Source: Saprospiraceae bacterium (GTDB lineage: Bacteria > Bacteroidota > Bacteroidia > Chitinophagales > Saprospiraceae). From it: a DNA stretch of 60,826 nucleotides. The stretch lies in NCBI GenBank assembly GCA_020631355.1, contig JAHDHL010000020.1:41196-102021 (forward strand). Direction: 5' to 3'. This document shows, piece after piece, positions 10,036-18,174 of the stretch (position 1 is the first letter of the stretch; each line of letters starts with the position of its first letter). A program made the position numbers and the translations under genes. Under the pieces are notes generated by a model that saw only the letters and a list, made by a program, of their open reading frames with translations, was not told the origin of the DNA and made no database searches.

Positions 10036-11625
10036 ATGCGTAATGAATTTGTTGTCATCTCAATAATTACCATCCTAGCCATTTCATTGTTGGCATTCTT
10101 CAAATGGCCGGTCGTGTGGTGGTCTTTTATCCTTGTCGGACCGATCATCCTACTAGGGGTATATGATATGTTCCAATCGAAGCATGCCATCATGAGAACT
10201 TTTCCCTTACTGGGTAGAGGGCGGTATGTAATGGAGTTCCTAAGACCTAAATTGTATCAGTACTTCATTGAATCAGACACGAATGGTCGGCCCCTGAATC
10301 GTGTTTTTCGCTCTGTAGTTTACCAAAGAGCCAAGAAGGAGTTAGATACGGTACCTTTCGGAACCCAATTGGATGTCTATGAGGAAGGATATGAATGGAT
10401 TAACCATTCTATTGGAGCCTTGGATGCGCATGATTTGGAACAACATCCTCGTGTGAGGGTCGGTGGAGATGAATGCACCCAACCTTATGACTTGAGTGTG
10501 CTGAATGTATCAGCCATGAGTTTTGGGTCATTGAGTAAGAATGCTGTAATGGCTTTGAATGGTGGAGCCAGAATCGGACAATTTGCACATAATACCGGTG
10601 AGGGAGGAATCAGTCCTTATCATACGCAGTTCGAGGGAGATTTGATATTCCAATTGGGAACAGGGTATTTTGGTGCAAGAGCAGAGGATGGGAATTTTTC
10701 ACCTGAGAAATTCAAGGCCCTGATGGATAGGACACCATCTGTCAAGATGATAGAACTAAAATTATCCCAAGGAGCCAAACCCGGACATGGAGGTATATTG
10801 CCAGCAAAAAAGAATACAGAGGAAATTTCCAAGATAAGGGGTATCAAACAAGGTACGGATGTATTATCCCCTCCTTATCACAAAGCATTCAATACCCCGA
10901 AAGGATTGTTGGAATTGATTCAGCAAATGAGACAACTCTCTGGTGGCCGACCAGTGGGTTTTAAGTTATGTATTGGAAAGAAAAGTGAATTCTTATCCAT
11001 TTGTAAGGCTATGGTCGAAACCAATATACTACCCGATTTTATTTCCGTGGATGGTGGAGAAGGAGGTACGGGAGCTGCTCCGTTGGAATTTTCGAATTCA
11101 GTAGGGATGCCATTCAAGGATGGGGTGACCTTTGCTCATGATGCCTTGTTGGGATTTGGATTGAGGGATAGGATTAGGATTATTGCCAGTGGAAAAATCA
11201 TGACTGGTTTTCATATTTACAGGGCATTGTCCCTAGGTGCTGATGCCTGTACAAGTGCTAGGGCCATGATGTTGGCACTGGGTTGTATTCAGGCATTGGA
11301 ATGTAATAAGAATTCCTGCCCTACAGGTGTGGCGACACAGAATCCTGAACTCGTGGCAGGATTGGTTGTGAGTGATAAGAAACAACGAGTTGCCAATTAT
11401 CACCATGAAACGGTAGAGGGGTTTGTAGAACTGATGGCAGCAACGGGTGTCAGTGATTTGAAGGATATCAACCGGTCTTCGGTTTGTAGAAGAATCAGTA
11501 TGGTTGAGACTAGAAGATATGATGAGATATTCCCAGAAATCCCATTAGGATGCTTATTGGATGAGGCTACAGTTCCGACAGATTGGGAAAAGGATTGGCA
11601 ATTGGCCAATTCTGAAAAATTCTAA
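10036..11625 (+). CDS. FMN-binding glutamate-synthase-like protein with N-terminal membrane helices
   Basis: This 529-residue protein matches the synthase domain of glutamate synthase: FMN-barrel motifs 'GEGGISPYH', 'GAKPGHGGILPAKK', 'VDGGEGGTGAAP' and 'IIASGKIMTG', then a Cys pattern C-x5-C-x4-C (C417, C423, C428) that in GltS binds a [3Fe-4S] cluster. It lacks the glutaminase domain and instead begins with two hydrophobic helices (about residues 5-45). Such stand-alone proteins are annotated as FMN-binding glutamate synthase family; their substrate is generally unproven. ATG at 10036 is chosen over an upstream TTG (9997) because it starts cleanly before the first helix. It lies 46 bp after the patatin gene. 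Confidence 0.9.
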   Translation: MRNEFVVISIITILAISLLAFFKWPVVWWSFILVGPIILLGVYDMFQSKHAIMRTFPLLGRGRYVMEFLRPKLYQYFIESDTNGRPLNRVFRSVVYQRAKKELDTVPFGTQLDVYEEGYEWINHSIGALDAHDLEQHPRVRVGGDECTQPYDLSVLNVSAMSFGSLSKNAVMALNGGARIGQFAHNTGEGGISPYHTQFEGDLIFQLGTGYFGARAEDGNFSPEKFKALMDRTPSVKMIELKLSQGAKPGHGGILPAKKNTEEISKIRGIKQGTDVLSPPYHKAFNTPKGLLELIQQMRQLSGGRPVGFKLCIGKKSEFLSICKAMVETNILPDFISVDGGEGGTGAAPLEFSNSVGMPFKDGVTFAHDALLGFGLRDRIRIIASGKIMTGFHIYRALSLGADACTSARAMMLALGCIQALECNKNSCPTGVATQNPELVAGLVVSDKKQRVANYHHETVEGFVELMAATGVSDLKDINRSSVCRRISMVETRRYDEIFPEIPLGCLLDEATVPTDWEKDWQLANSEKF

Positions 11626-11636
11626 ATATTTCGAAG

Positions 11637-13010
11637 ATGAATACAAGAGGATATCTGATACTACTTTGTTGCATCATCGCCAATTCGGTCATAGGGCAGA
11701 TTACCATCAATATTACTTCATTACCTGAGCACACTCCTGAAGATGCTGCTATCTATTTTGCATCCAATATCAATCAATGGTCTCCTGATGCAAAGGGTTT
11801 CGAATTCAAAAAAGAAGATGGACAATACGTTTTGTCCTTTACGCCTAAGGTAGAGGATGTCATTGAGTTCAAATGTACCAGAGGAACATGGGCAGCTGTC
11901 GAGGCAGGAGAGAACGGAGCTGCTATTTCGAATCGGGCAATAGTTTATGAGGGGAGCCCGATTGTGTATGACGTGGTGATTGAGAGTTGGGAAGACCTCG
12001 ATGGCCAACCCGTTGAGCATTCTTACTCAGATAATGTATCCATCCTTTCAGATGAGTTCTTCATACCACAATTGAATCGGAAGCGGCGGGTATGGATTTA
12101 TCTTCCTCCTAACTATCATACCTCTAGCCAAAAGTATCCGGTCATGTATATGCATGATGGTCAGAATGTATTCGATGTGAAGACCAGTTATGCAGGAGAA
12201 TGGGAGGTGGATGAGGCATTGGATCGGTTGTATAAAGATGGGGGCGGATGCATTATTGTGGCAGTGGATAACGGGCAAGAATTTCGGCAAGACGAATATT
12301 CTCCTTGGAAAAATCCCACTTATGGTGGCGGTCAGGGAAAGGAATATGTTCGGTTCATTGTAGAGACGCTCAAGCCTCATATCGATTCGAATTATAGGAC
12401 AATTCCCGATAGGGAACATACAGGTATCATGGGGAGTTCAATGGGAGGAATCATCTCCTTGTATGCAGGATTGGAGTATCCTGAGGTATTCAGCAAATTG
12501 GGTGTCTTTTCTCCAGCTTTTTGGTTTTCTGATGAATGTTACCAACATGTCTTGGAACAAACTAAACGGATGGATGCCAAAATCTTCCTACTTATTGGCA
12601 GATTGGAAGGGAAACGATACGTTCATGGAATGTCAGCAATGTACCATGTCCTGAAAAATGTGGGATTTGAAGAAGATGAGATTTTTTATAAAGTTGATGA
12701 AAAAGGACAACACCAGGAAAAATTTTGGGCCGACCAATTTCCATCTGCATTCGAATGGCTAATGGGAATCGGGGGTAATGCCAAGGAAAGCGTACTTCCA
12801 ACCCTCACTGTTACAGCATCCAAGGATATCCGAATTCAGAGTCATAAGGATTTGGGGCCTCTCGAAGTCATAGTGAAAAAGAAGAAGAATGGAAAAGTGA
12901 ATTATTCAGACAAAGGGAATTCCGTCCTGATTCCATCCAAATATTGGAAGAATAAAAAATACGATATTCAGGTATTGAATGAGAATGATATCCTGATTCA
13001 GGAATATTAA
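11637..13010 (+). CDS. Secreted esterase with N-terminal carbohydrate-binding-like domain
   Basis: A 457-residue protein with a signal peptide (1-20). Residues 21-115 look like a starch-binding-type beta sandwich ('YFASNINQWSPDAKGFEF' resembles CBM20/CBM48-like folds). The main domain (about 125-380) is an alpha/beta hydrolase of the Esterase D/enterochelin-esterase family, with 'RVWIYLPPNY', 'YMHDGQNVF' and the nucleophile elbow GSSMGG. A short beta-rich tail (about 385-457) is unassigned. It is the last gene of the plus-strand run and is followed by a strong terminator. The substrate could be a carbohydrate ester, siderophore or peptide; the sequence does not decide. Confidence 0.85.
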   Translation: MNTRGYLILLCCIIANSVIGQITINITSLPEHTPEDAAIYFASNINQWSPDAKGFEFKKEDGQYVLSFTPKVEDVIEFKCTRGTWAAVEAGENGAAISNRAIVYEGSPIVYDVVIESWEDLDGQPVEHSYSDNVSILSDEFFIPQLNRKRRVWIYLPPNYHTSSQKYPVMYMHDGQNVFDVKTSYAGEWEVDEALDRLYKDGGGCIIVAVDNGQEFRQDEYSPWKNPTYGGGQGKEYVRFIVETLKPHIDSNYRTIPDREHTGIMGSSMGGIISLYAGLEYPEVFSKLGVFSPAFWFSDECYQHVLEQTKRMDAKIFLLIGRLEGKRYVHGMSAMYHVLKNVGFEEDEIFYKVDEKGQHQEKFWADQFPSAFEWLMGIGGNAKESVLPTLTVTASKDIRIQSHKDLGPLEVIVKKKKNGKVNYSDKGNSVLIPSKYWKNKKYDIQVLNENDILIQEY

Positions 13011-13045
13011 AAAAACGTTCATGGATAGATTCCATGAACGTTTTT
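13011..13045. terminator. Bidirectional intrinsic terminator
   Basis: A 15-bp perfect inverted repeat (13011-13025 with 13031-13045) with a 5-nt loop. The A/T tails are part of the stem, so it works for the esterase gene on the plus strand and the TPR lipoprotein on the minus strand. Confidence 0.85.
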
Positions 13046-13074
13046 CGAATACTGAAAAATCCTAGAAACAATGG

Positions 13075-14535
13075 CTACTTCTTAAATCTACAAGTCGTAT
13101 TGCGTTGTATCCAACAATTCACCCTGTATGGATCTCCCTCCTTAAGACTCCTCATGAATCCATCAGATTTTTCTGGTAGGTATTGTGCGTATCTATTGAT
13201 TTGCTTTTGGGCTTTTCCTGCCGTTTCTGGATCGGACTTGGCCTTGTACCACATATCGTATGCCGGCCAGATGACAACCTGACTGTCCCATCCTCTACCT
13301 GGTCCGCACAATGGTCCACTGGATGCGTACATGTCACCAATCAATAAGTATGGCTTACCCCAACCTGGTTTATGGTTGATGGCCTTTTCTGCCCAAGAGC
13401 GAGCCGTACTGAATTGCTTGAATTTGGAATAGTATATGGAAGCGATAGAATAAGCATAACGGCCTTTTCTGTCTTGGTCCGTAGTCTGCTCGTAACGCTC
13501 TTTCATACAGTCGATGGCTCCTTGGTAATCACCTGATCGAAGTAGTTCACTACAACTAGGTCCGGAGGGAGTAGTTTCCGTAGGTGAGACTACTACTTCT
13601 TCCCTACAAGCATTATCATAAGTAGAGATGATTTCCTTTAGTTTGGCATCGGCCTCCGGACATCCTCCCCATCTCAAGGTGGAGTAAATATCAATCATGA
13701 TATCACAATCAGTCTTGTTCTCCTCGTATTCGCTCAGGTATTTATCCTTGTAGTAGGCACAGTCATAAAATCCTTTTACAGACTCGAACTCCTCCATTCT
13801 GAATGGTGCATAACTTTCCACAATTTTGAAATCCTCCAATGTTCTACCCTTAGCATTACTCAATCCATTATTAAGGATATCCATTACCATCTTACTGTAT
13901 TTCTGGGCTTCTTCCATACTGATGGCCTTGGCATCAAACTGATCCCTAAGTAGTGCTGTGAAAGGATTCAGGACGAAAGGTTGGGATTTCATTCCCTCCA
14001 TATCAATGGATGACTTGAACATATTATATTTCTCATCCTGTGTAGCAAAATCAGGATAGTTATAATACATATCGAATGCTTTTCTTCCGATGACGAATCC
14101 CTTTTCCTTAGGGTAGCATTCCGCTAGTTCATCATATAATGTCATGACACGATCCACATGTTGCTTCTTTTCGGCCTCTGTGGTCGCCTTTTGGAATTTG
14201 TCATTATAAATTTCGACACCCCACATGAAAACAAGGTTCCTACGGCCATCAGCAGCAGGTGATGTGGCATACACCTTTTCCCAAAGGGGAAGTGCAGCAT
14301 CATAATTCTTACGTTTGATTTCATCCTTACACAAGACATAATTCTCTATGGCCTTGTCCTTGTCAGGAGCATCATCGAATGTAGGGCACTTGCTCTCCTT
14401 TTCTGGTTCGGGTTTGGGTGGTGTTTCTACTTTGGGTGTTTCCTCCTTAACTACGGTTTCCTTAGCTGTCTTAGGCGTACAGGCCCAAACCAAGAGAACC
14501 ATCATGATTGATAATAAAAGATAATTCCTCTTCAT
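13075..14535 (-). CDS. TPR-repeat lipoprotein
   Basis: A 486-residue lipoprotein with signal peptide and lipobox 'VWAC' (Cys19). A Lys/Glu/Pro-rich linker (about 20-50) precedes a helical body of degenerate tetratricopeptide repeats (about 55-470). The clearest repeats are 'RKNYDAALPLWEKVY' near 75 and 'RSGDYQGAIDCMKERYEQ' plus 'FSTARSWAEKAINHKPGWGKPYLLIGDMY' in the last third. Paired cysteines occur in the mature part. Proteins of this type are common in Bacteroidota outer or inner membranes and usually act as scaffolds; no specific partner can be named. It stands alone between a terminator and a 572-bp gene-free stretch. Confidence 0.85.
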   Translation of the reverse strand: MKRNYLLLSIMMVLLVWACTPKTAKETVVKEETPKVETPPKPEPEKESKCPTFDDAPDKDKAIENYVLCKDEIKRKNYDAALPLWEKVYATSPAADGRRNLVFMWGVEIYNDKFQKATTEAEKKQHVDRVMTLYDELAECYPKEKGFVIGRKAFDMYYNYPDFATQDEKYNMFKSSIDMEGMKSQPFVLNPFTALLRDQFDAKAISMEEAQKYSKMVMDILNNGLSNAKGRTLEDFKIVESYAPFRMEEFESVKGFYDCAYYKDKYLSEYEENKTDCDIMIDIYSTLRWGGCPEADAKLKEIISTYDNACREEVVVSPTETTPSGPSCSELLRSGDYQGAIDCMKERYEQTTDQDRKGRYAYSIASIYYSKFKQFSTARSWAEKAINHKPGWGKPYLLIGDMYASSGPLCGPGRGWDSQVVIWPAYDMWYKAKSDPETAGKAQKQINRYAQYLPEKSDGFMRSLKEGDPYRVNCWIQRNTTCRFKK

Positions 14536-15107
14536 GGTGATTGATCGTTTGATTCAAGAATATAGATGCCAAATTTAATTGATGTGGTGCGTAAAGAAAA
14601 ACCACAATAGACATCTGATAAGGTCAATATTAAAAATGGTGGGATAAAAAAGGATTGGAATTGTCCTTTTTGGATTATAGACCATCTCTAAGATATGACT
14701 TTCTGATATCATTTGCTGGACTTGGACCCAACTATCAAGTTAATACAACCTATTGATTCACCGAATAGTGTGCCCAAATCCAGCGGAGCTGAAAGTGGGG
14801 TATAGTGCGTTATTAATGCACAATAACGTGAATTCAAAAGGAAGCTTGTGTTATCCTAATGGTAAAATCTGATAAGGAAAAGCTAAAGAGGGGAGGATTT
14901 AGTCGTTTTTGGGTGCATCATTGTCCTGCTGTCCTGATGCAATCCTATCTGGTAGGTCGGAAAGAAATGTATGCCAATTCATCATTCAAAAATTTAATTA
15001 TAACAACAACATAACGAATTCAATGCCAATCGTTACGATTGGCATGAAGTGTACTTGCCACTTGTGACATAGGATAATGGATTATTCGGATAAATTGAAT
15101 GGGAATG
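14536..15107. other. Gene-free region with several inverted repeats
   Basis: No convincing ORF on either strand. It holds a possible -7 box for the TPR lipoprotein (minus-strand TAAATTTG at 14570-14577, no matching -33). Three inverted repeats are visible: a 9-nt loop between arms AAAAAGGA/TCCTTTTT (14647-14671), a 7-bp stem CGTTATT/AATAACG (14808-14828), and a 10-bp stem with a 3-nt loop (15023-15045). The last has no T run. Nothing matches a tRNA or a known riboswitch by eye. Confidence 0.5.
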
Positions 15108-16028
15108 CTACGAGTTCAAGATACCATTGAATCGTTGGTTGAATCCCTCCAATCCCTGTAATCCTCCCGTGTGTATAGCCAGTATTCGAGAGCCTTTGGG
15201 GAAATGATTGTTCTGAATCTGATTCATGATGCCATACATCATTTTACCGGTGTAGATGGGGTCCAGTTGAATATCCGATGTTCGTTTGAAATCATTGATG
15301 AATTGGATGAGCTTGGGCTTATGCCTTGCATATCCTCCAAAATGATATTCATTGTTGATTTCCCATTGATGGTAATCGGTGTTTTTTGATTGGTTTTGTT
15401 GAATGAGATTCGCAACGTCCTTTTGGAGGAAATTTCCTTTGAGACTGGAATAGCCGATGATTCTGATATGAGGATGGGTCAATATCCAACCTGTGATACT
15501 TCCTCCTGTTCCTACCGGAATGCATATGATGTCATAATCATTTGTTGGGACTCTTTTTTTTGCCCATTCCTTACATCCCTTAATCGCGAGTGGATTAGTG
15601 CCTCCTTCCGGGATGATATAACAACCGGGGTAAGTGTCCCTTAAGGATTGGATGTATTCGGGCTCATGTTTGTTCCTGTATGTATTTCTGGATACAAATT
15701 CGAGTTGCATACCTTGTTGCTCCGCAAAATTGAGTGTAGGATTCAAGGGCTCAGGTCTTTCCCCTCTGATAATACCAATGGATGGAATCCCAGAGGCCTT
15801 AGTGGCTGCTGCGGTAGCATGGATGTGATTGGAGAAAGCACCTCCGAAAGTAATGACGCAGGATGCTTGTTGCGCGATGGCTTCCTTGATATTGTAAAAT
15901 AATTTCCAATACTTATTCCCTTGGATGGAGACATGATTCTGATCTTCCCTCAATAAGGATAGATGGACACCCGCATCAGAGGTGATGCGATTACGAATTT
16001 CTTGTATGGATACGGTTGGATTGGTCAT
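15108..16028 (-). CDS. PLP-dependent ACC deaminase / D-cysteine desulfhydrase family
   Basis: A 306-residue fold-type II PLP enzyme. Signatures are 'GNKYWKL' containing the lysine that should bind PLP, 'GGAFSNHIHATA' contacting substrate, the phosphate-binding loop 'GTGG' near 170-175, 'PIYTGKMMYG' and the C-terminal 'HTGGLQG'. The family includes 1-aminocyclopropane-1-carboxylate deaminases and D-cysteine desulfhydrases. In Bacteroidota these proteins are usually annotated as ACC-deaminase-like but more likely act on D-cysteine or other D-amino acids, so no gene symbol is given. Length is normal and no neighbour indicates a pathway. Confidence 0.88.
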   Translation of the reverse strand: MTNPTVSIQEIRNRITSDAGVHLSLLREDQNHVSIQGNKYWKLFYNIKEAIAQQASCVITFGGAFSNHIHATAAATKASGIPSIGIIRGERPEPLNPTLNFAEQQGMQLEFVSRNTYRNKHEPEYIQSLRDTYPGCYIIPEGGTNPLAIKGCKEWAKKRVPTNDYDIICIPVGTGGSITGWILTHPHIRIIGYSSLKGNFLQKDVANLIQQNQSKNTDYHQWEINNEYHFGGYARHKPKLIQFINDFKRTSDIQLDPIYTGKMMYGIMNQIQNNHFPKGSRILAIHTGGLQGLEGFNQRFNGILNS

Positions 16029-16257
16029 GAGAATGCAAAAATAAAAAAGGCAACCACTACATTTAGCGGCTGCCAGCTGAATTTGATTCCCCCCTTTATT
16101 GAAATCAAATCATTCTTTGTTGTCGTGTCATATTTGGATATAATGCAAGTCTTGTGTTATATTACAATTCTTACATATGTCTTTATATCAACATGTGTGC
16201 CACTTTTGTTAATGACAACTTAAATCTTCATTTCTATGGAATCACAATGGGTTCAGG

Positions 16258-16290
16258 TTGTTCTACAATGGGATACTTGTTGTATTTTTG
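16258..16290 (+). promoter_or_regulatory. Possible Bacteroidota promoter for the SPOR-deoC operon
   Basis: A -7 match TATTTTTG (16283-16290) with a TTG at 16258-16260, spacer 22 nt, placed 17 nt before the GTG start of the first gene. Spacing is slightly long, and AT-rich DNA gives chance -7 matches. Confidence 0.35.
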
Positions 16291-16307
16291 AGTAAAAATC
16301 ATTTACA

Positions 16308-16994
16308 GTGGAAAGATTCATAGATAAAATCGTTACGGTAATATTCATCCTGGCTGTATTAGTCATTGGATATTTTGCATTCAAATTCGTAAGTAATGCT
16401 CTTGCAGGAGGAGGTAATAGCGGAGATGTGGAAATAGAAGCAACAGATGAGGACGACCTTTTTGCAGATGATGGAGTGGATGATACCTACGATACGGAGG
16501 ACGATGACCATTACAATGAGGATGTTCCTGCTACGGAGGAAATTCCGGAGGAATACAATGATGGAATCGCAAGTATCATGGAAGATGATGAGAACGAACC
16601 AGAGGCAGCCACTACTGCTGATGATAATAATGAAACTGCTGGTTCAGGCAGTGCTTCTTCGACTTCTTCTGACGATGATGATGTGTTCACAGAAAAATCC
16701 GGTTCAACAACAACTTCGGCACCAGCACAAAAACCTGCTAAATCCGTGGATAATTCTGCCAAGTATTTAGTAGTGGTGGGTTCTTATTCTTCTGAAACGA
16801 ATGCGAATAGCCAGTTGGCACCACTAGGAAAAGTAGGATATAATAATGCGGAGGTCGTAAAGTTTGACCATTCAAAGTTCTACACCGTTGTTGCTGCTAG
16901 GTACAACAGTGAGGCTTCTGCAAGGGAAGCAGTGAAGCAACTGAAAAGTAAGAATCAGATTTACAAGGATTGCTACGTTCATACGAGGCGATAA
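16308..16994 (+). CDS. Membrane-anchored SPOR-domain protein with acidic linker
   Basis: A 228-residue protein: a short N-terminus, one transmembrane helix (about 8-30), a very acidic low-complexity linker rich in Asp, Glu, Ser and Thr (about 42-145) and a C-terminal SPOR domain (about 150-228, starting 'KYLVVVGSYSSETNA' and ending 'KDCYVHTRR'). SPOR domains bind denuded glycan strands at division septa. The long acidic linker could span part of the periplasm. The start codon is GTG at 16308; no ATG lies in a suitable place before the helix. It is the first gene of a tight four-gene run. Confidence 0.85.
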   Translation: MERFIDKIVTVIFILAVLVIGYFAFKFVSNALAGGGNSGDVEIEATDEDDLFADDGVDDTYDTEDDDHYNEDVPATEEIPEEYNDGIASIMEDDENEPEAATTADDNNETAGSGSASSTSSDDDDVFTEKSGSTTTSAPAQKPAKSVDNSAKYLVVVGSYSSETNANSQLAPLGKVGYNNAEVVKFDHSKFYTVVAARYNSEASAREAVKQLKSKNQIYKDCYVHTRR

Positions 16995-17042
16995 GAATAT
17001 TTACAAACACAAAAACGTTAACTCCCCAACAAGTAAAAGCAT

Positions 17043-17741
17043 ATGAATCACCATTTGGAATCAATCAATCAACCCAATCTATCAATGGATAAACCTCTGG
17101 CCCAATTTATCGATCATACGATTCTGAAACCTGATAGTTCCGTTGAGGAAATTAGGATTCTGTGTACGGAGGCCATGGAAAACGGATTTTATTCTGTTTG
17201 TGTGTCACCGTATTTCGTAAAGTATGCCAAGCGATTCCTGGATGGAACGCAGGTAAAGGTTTCCACTGTGGTGGGTTTTCCGATGGGGTATGCATTCACA
17301 TCTTCCAAAGTGGAAGAAATCAAAAGGGCATTCATTGATGGTGCTGATGAGATTGACGCTGTGGTGAATATCAATGCCATTAAGAGCGAGGATTGGAATT
17401 ATATCCAGAATGATATAGATACAATGGCTCGGATGTGTAGTATGAGGGATAAGGTCATTAAGGTAATCTTTGAAGTAGATTTGCTAAATGAGGACGAAGC
17501 CAGGAAACTTTGCGATATTTGTATCGAATCGGAAGTGGACTTTGTCAAGACTGCCACTGGCATCAATGGTAAGGGGAACCAACCCGGAGTTATTTCTTTT
17601 TTGAGGGACTATTTACCCAAGGGAATCAAAATCAAGGCTTCCGGAGGTATTCGTACCCAAGAAGAAGCATTGGAATTGATTGCGGCAGGAGCTGACAGAT
17701 TAGGTTGCTCTAAGAGTGTTGCCATCGTTAAGGGAAGCTAA
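17043..17741 (+). CDS. deoC: Deoxyribose-phosphate aldolase
   Basis: DeoC cleaves 2-deoxyribose-5-phosphate to glyceraldehyde-3-phosphate and acetaldehyde in deoxynucleoside catabolism. The protein (232 residues) shows 'IDHTILKP' near the start, 'GADEIDAVVNI', the Schiff-base lysine in 'DFVKTATG' (K169) and the second catalytic lysine in 'KASGGIRT'. The first ATG adds about 14 residues of Asn/Gln-rich sequence; an internal ATG at 17085 ('MDKPLAQF') is an alternative start closer to the family's usual N-terminus. It lies between two SPOR-domain genes with gaps of 48 and 18 bp, an odd setting for a nucleoside enzyme. Confidence 0.95.
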   Translation: MNHHLESINQPNLSMDKPLAQFIDHTILKPDSSVEEIRILCTEAMENGFYSVCVSPYFVKYAKRFLDGTQVKVSTVVGFPMGYAFTSSKVEEIKRAFIDGADEIDAVVNINAIKSEDWNYIQNDIDTMARMCSMRDKVIKVIFEVDLLNEDEARKLCDICIESEVDFVKTATGINGKGNQPGVISFLRDYLPKGIKIKASGGIRTQEEALELIAAGADRLGCSKSVAIVKGS

Positions 17742-17759
17742 TATTATAAATAAAGGATT

Positions 17760-18152
17760 ATGAGAATTTGGGCTATTATCATCTGTTGTGTATTTGCAAT
17801 GAACTGGAATCAGGCATCAGGTCAGGTAACATATGTTGAGGATGGTGCCGTATCATCCTTGATGGCACAGTATGTTTCCCAGAATCGCTCCACTACCTAT
17901 ACCTTGGGATATAGGGTGCAGATATTATCCACTGCTGATAGAAGAAAGATGGAGAATATGAAAGCTGATTTCACTAGGAAATTCCCTGATCTCATTCCGG
18001 TATGGACATATGAGGCTCCGAATTATAAGCTAAGGGTGGGAGCTTTCAGAACGAAGTTGGAAACCGAGCGAATCAAGCACATACTTAGGGCTGAATATCC
18101 CAGTGTCTTTCCCGTTAAGGATAATAAAATTCGTCCAATAGAATACCTTTAA
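17760..18152 (+). CDS. Secreted SPOR-domain protein
   Basis: A 130-residue protein with a signal peptide (1-21, ending 'ASGQ'), a short linker, and a SPOR-like domain (about 48-130) containing 'GYRVQILSTADRRKMENMK' and 'YKLRVGAFRTKLETERI'. It is likely periplasmic or surface-exposed and should bind peptidoglycan. It is much shorter than the first SPOR protein of the operon and has no anchor. It lies 18 bp after deoC and 22 bp before the next gene. Confidence 0.85.
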   Translation: MRIWAIIICCVFAMNWNQASGQVTYVEDGAVSSLMAQYVSQNRSTTYTLGYRVQILSTADRRKMENMKADFTRKFPDLIPVWTYEAPNYKLRVGAFRTKLETERIKHILRAEYPSVFPVKDNKIRPIEYL

Positions 18153-18174
18153 CCCCAATTCCATCGCATAAGGA

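Noticed and set aside
14782-14812. Similarity between the 14.8-kb gene-free region and the structured element at 36.73-36.77 kb
   Set aside because: Only short blocks (GGAG, GGGGTA, CGTT) match with gaps of several bases; this is not better than chance by eye.
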